In this document: positions 56,178 to 64,000 of the stretch, one piece after another | How the letters are laid out: each line of letters opens with the position of its first letter | How positions within the stretch are numbered: position 1 is the stretch's first letter | Assembly (NCBI GenBank): GCA_022605955.1 | Contig: JAKCOZ010000011.1 | Span: 2,414,537 to 2,478,536, forward strand | Source: Rallus limicola | Lineage: Eukaryota; Chordata; Aves; Gruiformes; Rallidae | DNA length: 64,000 bases | Direction of reading: 5' to 3' | Made by a program: the position numbers and the translations under genes | Notes under the pieces: generated by a model | What the model saw: the letters and a program-made list of their open reading frames with translations, nothing else | Database searches by the model: none | Told to the model about the DNA's origin: nothing

Positions 56178-59100
56178 AATCCACAGTTGTTTGGTGGCAA
56201 AAATACAATTTTGCAGTATGTTATGTATGTAATTTACCCAGATTTGATGTTGCTTTTCCCAAGAATATTCTACAGAGACTTGAAGTGTCTCTATTGAGTT
56301 AGAAACAAGATACCAGAGCAGCTTACATTGACCAGTGACCCTACAACTGAGTGCAAGTGAAAGGTGAGAAGCAAAACAGATTCAGAATTTTGCAAGGGAA
56401 CTTGTTCATATTCTCAGCCTTTCATTTTCCTGCTTAGATTTATTTTGGCAATATTCTTACTAAAGAAATTCAGGAGAAACAGCAAAATCAATAGGCCTTT
56501 TCTCTTTTTTGCCTTCCACAGAGTTTTCTACTTGTGGGCTATGCGGTCCCATCCGATGCTTGCTGTGGAAAGCTGTTTGTTAGAGGACTGAGAGGAGCTC
56601 GTCTAATTTACCTCTGCACTTTGTCTTTTCAAAATAGAGGAGAAAAAACATCTTGGAGCTCAATTTATTTACATTTATTTTCTCACTGGAAGTAACATGC
56701 TGCAATTTTCCAGCCCCTCCATGGACAAATTTATGTTTGATCTTTCTTTGCTACATTTAAAACATGTGAAGATTTATCCAAGGAATTATTGAGGCTGAGG
56801 AAAATGCCCCTCAAGTTTTTGATGGAAGAGAAAAAGTGAAAGAGCAAGTGCACTGCTGCCACGCAAGCCAGGATGGGGTATTTGTGGCAGGGTCCCAAAG
56901 AAAAAGTTGCCCATTCCCTTGTCTGATCTGGACACCATGGTCCTGTGATGCCTCCACACAAAGCCGTGGATGAAGTGCATGGGGTGAAACCCAAACCTTT
57001 GATTGAAGCCACCCAAACGGACAGGACAAATCGCAAACGTGAGCCAAGGAAAGAGCTGACAATGTGTCTTGTGCTGCTGCTTCAGGATTCAAGACAAGAG
57101 GAAGGAAAACTGGATTTTGGGGTTATCAAAGAGAGAGTATGACAATGGGACTGTGGAAGAGCATGCACTTGTGCAAGGCTGTTCTGGAGCAAATGCAGGT
57201 TGCTCCACAGGAAGAGGACTGGAAGAAAAAGGTTTTACCTGGGGGAAGAATTAGGTTAGATACTAGGAAAGCTTTTCCATTCTAAGGGTGGCAGAAGGCC
57301 TTTTCCAAAAAGGTCTTGGAAAAAGGGTATGGTTGTGACCTCTTCAACAAGACTGATTTTGGGCTTGAATGATTTTGGGCAACTTCACTGATCTAACAGG
57401 ACTCATGTCATATTTCATACAGGTCCTAGCTGTAGGTGATCACTGTCCCATGTTTTTGTGCTGTTGCATGGCCTGGGGAAAGTCTCTGAAAACCCTTGTT
57501 GGGTTGAAGGGTTGAGACAAGTATCTCCCAGGAACGTGTCTACTTTGTCCCACCTTTGGGCAAGGGGAGACTGAATGCTGGCTGAGAGAGCTTCTGGAGG
57601 TCTGTCTGTCCATCCCTCTGGCTCCTAGCCCTCGGAGTGGCATGGAGCATTTCCCCTTAGTGCCTGGCCCAGGCACAAAGCTCAGGAGATCTAACACGAG
57701 CACGCAGGAGGGGGCACGGCTGCAAGCATAAATGATCAAAGTGCGGAGCAGGCTGATGTGCATAAAGACGCTCTGATACAGCAGAAGAGATCCCCTCTAG
57801 CCCTCGCTGATGCTAATGCATATATTTACCTCCTGATTGACTTCATAATTAATTGACTACACGGGGTAGATCCTTCTCTCACCTCTCAAGCTCTAAATAA
57901 GGCTGCAGAAGCTCGCAGAATGACATGGGTGTAAAACCAATCCATGCAAGGGGTGGGTGAATGAGGCCCTTTGTCTTTATTTTTCCTGAAAGTACATAAA
58001 TGCCATAAGGAGCCTGTAAGGATATATATAAAGGCAAAAAATGTATTTATTTCTATTCCCAAAATGCAGCAGGAGGATGTCAGCATAGAGAAGGGCTTAA
58101 GCAGTAGTTAAAAAGAAGGAGGGTTTGTGTTTTTGCCTCTAAGGTGGATATATTTAAAAAAATACGGTAGAAAGGTAGGGGAAATTAATACTTCCATCCC
58201 AACCAGAACAAGGAGAAGAAGCATTTGTTATGCAAATCTTTTCATTATTGCAAATCCTGAGTGCTGATAAGAGATAAGCGTTGTTCGAGCTTTATTTCAA
58301 GTAGCTCCTGCACAGGCGCGGGTGTGTGATTATATTGCTGGGAAAGAAAGAAACAAACATACACATTTTCCCTGTACATTTATTTCTGTTACTGGAACAT
58401 GAATTCTGGAGCCTGCCTGAAAAGGCATTTGGTCCATTGAGGCTTGTTCATTTTACTGCTTTGTTTTCTGCTAAGGTGACATCTGCTCCTGAATGACCTT
58501 AGCATCTTTTCTCTCCGCAGCCTGGCCCGGGTGGCCGTTCCTTTTATGCGCATACATTAATGTTTCTGGTGAATCGCAGCTTCATGAGGTCTGTTCTTTA
58601 TCCCTTTCATTTCCACTAATCCTGGAGTCTGCAGGAAACAAAGGGCTGGATCCTTGTGGTGTAAACGGCCAGACCCAACCGTAGGGATTTACATCCGCTA
58701 CAGCGTGACACCAGTTATCTCCAAAACCCATTGCCCACTTTACCATCTCCACCATCAAATTCCTTGTCCTTGTTGATAATTTATTTCTTCCCTCCCCCCC
58801 CCCCACTTTTTGTCTCCTTAGGAGGCAGCTGTAGAATTGGCTTGTAGCAGAGGGTGCATGGAGCAGTGGGAGCTCCCTTCCCCAGCACCCCCAGTCCCAG
58901 TTGGACACATTCCCACTGCACGCTGCAGGATGAGGGAGGTGGTGAGTCAAAGGGTTGATGCCACCTGAATGCCATGGGATGCTGCTTTCTTCCCCATCAC
59001 TGTGCCAAGGTGTTCCAGTGCAGGATCGGTCCCCAACAACTGCTGCCATCCCATGGAAATCGCTGAGGTTTGCTCAGCCTTGTATTCAGCTATCAGTCTC

Positions 59101-62100
59101 TGTGGCTAAGAAATTACTTTTCCATGTGATAACAGAGATTCCAAAGTTTGCAGTATGATTTCAGTCTTCATCTTTGAGATGATTTTTCCCCCCTCTCTCA
59201 TTGTTTTACAGCTCTCTTCCCATTCAGAGACACAGTGTTGCAACAGGAATATTACATTTGCCCCTTCTCCCTTTGTCTGGCACCTTTGTTTTATGCATCA
59301 CCACCAAATGAAGTAAATTTTATAACTGATTTCTCCAACCTGGCACCAGAATGACATGCCTACAGTTTCTGCTACAAATTCTCCTTGCTGTCTGCAAGAA
59401 GTTACTTAACCATTCCATTATTTCATGTCAGCTCCCAGTGGGTTTTAACTGCACAGGACGTCTTTCTGATGAAATTGGCAACAGCTTTTAAAAAATCCAA
59501 ATCAATTATATCTCCTGGGCCCCGCTCAACACTTTAAAAGAGGTTAGTTAGGCAGGATCTTCATTTTACACATCTGGGTGGAAAATGCACAGGCATTTTT
59601 CTTCCCCCCACCCCCTGCACGTACAGACGGCTCACATTGTTTCTTCAATAAAACTGTTTATCGTTGGGAGAGTCGGGAGCTCACCCAGGGAGGAAATTTG
59701 GCTGATATATATGGCAAGACTCCAGTGGCTTTAATGAATGCAATGTTGATCACTTGAACAACAGGATCAGCAATATGGCATGGATGCGATAGCCCTTTTT
59801 TCCAATCCTGGTTATAAAGTACCAGATAACACTGTTATGTCAGAGGGCAACTCCCATCAGAGGGGAAGAATTATGATCTGGGTGTTAGATCTGGTTTCTT
59901 CTCCCATCTTCTCCCCAGGAAAACTGCTCCCTGGAGCTGGTCCAATTCTTTTTCCATTCAAAGTGTTTCAAACCCGATATTACCTATCCCTGCAAGCTTT
60001 CTGGTAAGAAAACAATCCAAACGAACTTTTAAACAACTAGGTTTCTCAACCAAGTCCTACTCAAAGTATTTTCTAAATGGATGCTGAAATTCTCAGTTAT
60101 GGAGAGGAAGAATATTGACTGCCTCTCTTCTTCGAGGTCATATCGTTATGCAAAAAAAACACATGTGCACAACTTCCCACTTTTTTTTTTTTTTTTTAAA
60201 AATCAAACCTAAATTTGACTTGTTCTAAGTATCTAATGGGAGCTGCAATTTCTTGCTAATTATATAATTACTCCAGATTGTTATGTAGCACTGGCAATTA
60301 AACACTCGAAATACTTTTAGCTTGAAGAAAGTAATTACGTAATTCCAGTGAATCTTTGCAAGCAAAGCTGCATTGGTTGCTGCTCCCTTTTCCCTATGAC
60401 TTCATGTCCGCAGCTGCTCACACAGAGATGCAGCGGTGAATTCCTGAGCCGCTGCAGACCAGCGGAGCTCAGCCAACATTGGCACATCACTTCATAGCAC
60501 CTGATGGCCAAGTCTTTATTTATACAGACACACAGAGTGATATGGATGTGTGAATGTATATATTTGTATTATATTCTGGTTTTAGAAGCCTTTTTTCCTG
60601 TTAGAGCCTGTCAGGACCTTGATGAAGGGAGCATCGCAGAATTGCAACTCCCCAGGTGACTTCCCTGTCACACTACCTGACGTGGTCCCAGTCCTGGGAC
60701 TTCCCAGTGGGTATTTTTATGGGAAGTCTTTCTCTAGACCCAAAAAAGAGTTTATTCTTTGTTTATTCCATGGTGTGTCATCTCCCATACAGCCACAGTG
60801 ACAGCTCAAGTGTAGCCCAATTGCTATTCACCACCACCTTCTGCATGTCTGGATCAGAGCCCCATAGTTACACATGTCTGACCAACACCAAAAGTGTCCT
60901 TGTCCCAAACATTTCAATGTAATGTCCCTTGACACCTAATGCTTTTAATTCAGGAGACAGTTCTGTCTCTGAAGCCTCCACAGTCCCCACTCTCATGCCA
61001 AGACACTCAAAAGTTGCATTAGACTTCAATCCTACACTCCTTCCCTCACAATGTCATTCATAATAATGATAAAGAAATCTGGATTGTCTTCTAGGCTTGG
61101 TACCTATCAGCGAGCAGAAAGTAATGATGCTGGAAACAACTACCAAGTACTATGACTTTTCCCCACATCCTTCATGGTGAATGAAGCTGTATATGTACAC
61201 ACAAACTGCACAAGATTTCAACATTGCATCAACATCTCCATTCAGATTTTGAGTAGGTTTTGAAGACAACTGTAAGGCTTCTCACAGGGAGAAGGGGAAA
61301 AGAGACACAGGTTAAAAATAAGTAACAAGAACAAAATCAGTTAAACACCACACTGAATTTTCCATAGCACTCCAGAAAGTAAAAAAGCTGGAAGCTGATG
61401 CCCTTCAGTTGGGAAGAATTCATTGATGTCCACTGATTTAAACAAGAACCTCCCTGCTCTATTGCTTATATGGAAGATATTATGGTTCAAAGACCAGGAT
61501 TTTCCATGGATTCTGATTCTGCTGGACATGTGGGAAGGTTCTAGTACTTTCTTGCAGGAGACACCCCTGCAGCGCCTGCTACAAAAACCTTGCCACGCAA
61601 ACCCAATGCAGCAGTGTAGGCACCAGTTTTGAACAGGTAACTGGAGATCTTCATCCTAAGCTTATTGCACTGTTGGAAATGTTTGGCTTGGCTCCAGCAA
61701 ACTTTGGTTAATCTCTGTATTATACACATGTGTACATATGTATATATCGCTATATAGTAGAGATCCATCTCTATACCATCGATAATTTCAAGCCTCTATC
61801 TTGCTGTCCTGGTGGAAATAAAAACCTCAGTGAAGGTGAGGCTTTTACTTGCATGAAATCCAACAAATTTTGTCCTAACTTCACTAGAAACCATTTCCAT
61901 CCAAAGCCACCTAGCACAGGTTGACCTGGAAAAAAACGCCTCTGTCACTGAGATGATCAGAAGTGATCTGTTTTGACTGGACAGCCCCCCCCCCCCCAAT
62001 TAAATAAATCCAACCTCTTCCATTTTCCTTGCCCCTCCTAAGCCAGGGGCAGTTCTTTGTTTAGTCATTCCTGGGGCTGAAACCAGCATGGAATGCTAAA

Positions 62101-63089
62101 TGGATTAATTAGTACTACATCACTCTAAATTTAGACAGCTTCCTTTCAGAATTAGATTTCTTCAGGTTTATGCCATTACATTTCTTAAATGTACATTCTC
62201 AATCACATTAGCAATTATGAATACATTACATTTATTTTCTTTTTGAAATATTTTACTGTTGTACCTTAGGATATAAAATACATACACTGTCTTACCCAGG
62301 CAAATGTGAGGTCACTACCGCTCATGATTCTATTGCAAATCTCATGATTTTTAAAGATAATCCTGAGACACCCCCAGGAGCTATCAAGTATCTCCTTGTA
62401 TGAGAAGAAGAACTTTAATTTTTCGTGCAAGTTTTTATCTTTTAGAGTTGCAGAGATATTCTTGGAAAAATAAAAATGGAGCATCTGCAAGAAACCCAAA
62501 AGGTGAATAAAAACATTTGTTTGACATTCAAATTAAAACTCGCTTTTTCTAAGGAAATCACATAATTCTGGGGACTAATCTCATGACTTCTCACCATTGG
62601 AAGTTAACATTGCTGAAAACTATATAAATTGATATAAGAACCAGACAATCAAAGTTCCTCCCGCAGGGAAGGATCCTGGGAGAAACACATCATCATAGAA
62701 GCAATGTGAGGGCAGTTTCTGTGTCTATGCCATAAGCTTTGCAGTTCTGATCTTACACCAGGGAGTTTTTCTCTGCTCTCCATTCCACATGAAGACAGAC
62801 AACTGTGGGCAACAAGAACAGGCGTGTTACGTTATGTCAAGGTAAAAGGCACATTAGGTCTGTGCTGTAAGATGTTCAGGAGGGTTTGAAGATTTCTTAA
62901 TACAAAATGAACATTTACTGGACGGTTTGGCATCTGGCTTTTGATGTGGAATCAGAATTTCAAAACGGGGAGGCTATATCAAAAATAAGCTGTGCACACT
63001 TGAACATCTGAACTTGTTGAGATCTCATCAAAGTTCAGGTCATAGCGATTTTTTGATGTAAATGGGGTATTCTGTAGAAAAAATGGTGA
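56178..63089. other. Intergenic DNA, almost 7 kb without recognised repeats
   Basis: No gene was supported. Points of note: a possible decayed CR1 trace at 57235-57300 (low confidence), an enhancer-like AT-rich stretch at 57800-57880, poly-T at 60181-60197 and a perfect PAR-bZIP-type palindrome at 60333-60344. Confidence 0.45.
60333..60344. promoter_or_regulatory. Perfect palindrome matching the PAR-bZIP/NFIL3 site
   Basis: aattacgtaatt contains ATTACGTAAT, the full consensus RTTACGTAAY for HLF, TEF, DBP and NFIL3. It lies in a homeodomain-motif-rich stretch (60240-60385) that could be a conserved element. Confidence 0.35.
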
Positions 63090-63385
63090 TGAAGAGAGAG
63101 TGCTGTGGAGCAGGTGTCCCCCTGCAGCCCATGGAAAAGGACTAGAATCACCTAAAGCCCGTGGAAAGGCCCCACACTGGAGCAGGGGGAGACAGACAGG
63201 AGATGCTGTGACCCACATTGGAGCAAGTCCCTGACAGCACTTGCAGCCCATGGAGAGAGACAGAGACACACAGATCAGCTAGGGAGAGAGATCCATGCCA
63301 GAGGAGGTTCGCTGGAGGTAGGCTTGTGACGCCGTGGGGGACCAGGCTGGTGCAGTCTGGGTCAGCATTGATGTTGGTTAGGCAC
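63090..63385 (+). mobile_element. Partial LTR-type retroviral repeat
   Basis: Repeated 'gcagcccatgga' and 'cactggagcag' phrases (63123, 63175, 63246) match the distal part of the neighbouring LTR type. Truncated at the left. It contains none of the LTR's start sequence. Confidence 0.65.
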
Positions 63386-64000
63386 TGTTGTGGGTTTGCG
63401 TGGGCAGGTTTTGGTGGTGGTGGTTATGGCACTGCTGGGCTGGATTCTGCAGGACACTGCTAGAAGCTTCCCCCAGGTCCAACAGAGCCAACAGCAGCTG
63501 GCTCAAGGACAGACCTGCTGCTGGCCAAGGCTGAGCCAATCAGTGAGGGTGGTAGTGCCTCTGTGATAACATATTTAAAAAGGAAAAAAACCTGTAAGCA
63601 GCTGCTTTTTACCCCTAGAGAAAGGATTATGAGAACATGTGAGAAGCTCTGCAGCCCCCAAGTTCAGTGCAGAAGGAGGGCAGGTGGTGCTCCATGTGCC
63701 AGAGGGGAGAACCCTCTGCAGCCTGTGGAGAAGACCAAGGTGAAGCAAGTTGTCCTGCAGCAGCCTATGGAGGATGATGAGAAGCAAAGTTCCCCCCCAT
63801 AGGCCATGGAGGACCCCACAATGGAGTGGATGGAGACATATGGAAGGTGATGCGACCCAGGGGGAAGCCCATGTTGAAGGAAGCTCCAGGCAGCACCTGC
63901 AGCCCATGGAGAAGAAGTCCCACACCGGAGCATGACTGTTGTGGGGATGTGTGACCTTTTGGGTGATGAGGATGAAGCAATCTGGGCCTGAGAGACTGCA
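63386..64000 (+). mobile_element. LTR of an avian endogenous retrovirus, cut by the window end
   Basis: It starts TGTTGTGGGTTTGCGTGGGC, then 'ctgctagaagcttcccccag', 'ctggccaaggctgagccaat', 'cctctgtgataacatattta' (with a TATA-like tattta) and repeated 'cagcccatggagaag' units. I recognise this as a common bird LTR type. It runs off the window, so its length, the presence of internal genes and target duplication cannot be judged. Confidence 0.75.

Noticed and set aside
57235..57300. Possible CR1 remnant (gaattaggttagatactagg)
   Set aside because: Only a short block resembles CR1 and the neighbouring sequence does not follow the element. Too weak to annotate.
1..64000. Exons of TNKS or MSRA, the human neighbours of MIR124-1
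   Set aside because: I looked for the ankyrin/PARP residues of TNKS and the GCFWGAE motif of MSRA in the available frames and saw neither.
1..64000. CRISPR arrays, operons, phage or other prokaryotic systems
   Set aside because: The sequence is vertebrate nuclear DNA. The spaced repeats present are CR1 copies, LTRs and microsatellites.

Overview
This is vertebrate, almost certainly avian, nuclear DNA. The evidence is about twenty CR1 LINE fragments with the avian 3' tip (ATTCTGTGATTCT or ATTCTATGATTCT), two endogenous-retrovirus LTR regions of types I recognise from bird genomes, GT microsatellites and CpG-rich stretches full of G/C runs. I see no bacterial gene architecture. I found no protein-coding exon I can defend; every long open frame is low-complexity sequence, CR1 remnant or unrecognised.

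The one gene I recognise with confidence is the microRNA miR-124, on the minus strand at 17976-18060. Both mature arms are intact, and the terminal loop and 85-nt length match the MIR124-1 paralogue, the one carried by the neural/retinal transcript Rncr3 (LINC00599, MIR124-1HG). In human this gene lies between TNKS and MSRA (from memory); neither gene is visible here, so the window is probably the bird intergenic interval around MIR124-1.

Layout. 1-12035: CR1-littered intergenic DNA. 12036-32792: a 20.8-kb block with no CR1 or LTR copy that I can see, containing miR-124, a CpG-rich core (about 17.3-19.6 kb, with a smaller patch at 21.7-21.8 kb), clustered G/C homopolymer runs, three GT microsatellites, candidate promoters and several stretches with the look of conserved enhancers (best: 26940-27480). 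32793-64000: CR1-rich DNA again, with a probable solo LTR at 54126-54650 and a second LTR-type region from 63090 to the window end.

Working model: the host transcript runs right to left, perhaps from a TATA-type promoter near 21480 to poly(A) signals near 16065, with upstream enhancers spread to about 28 kb. Transcript ends, promoters and enhancers are inferences from motifs and composition; the hairpin itself is read directly from the sequence. I did not find a new multi-gene system. The points most worth testing are the repeat-free regulatory domain, the palindromic TATA element at 24080-24098 and an unexplained hairpin at 30021-30062.
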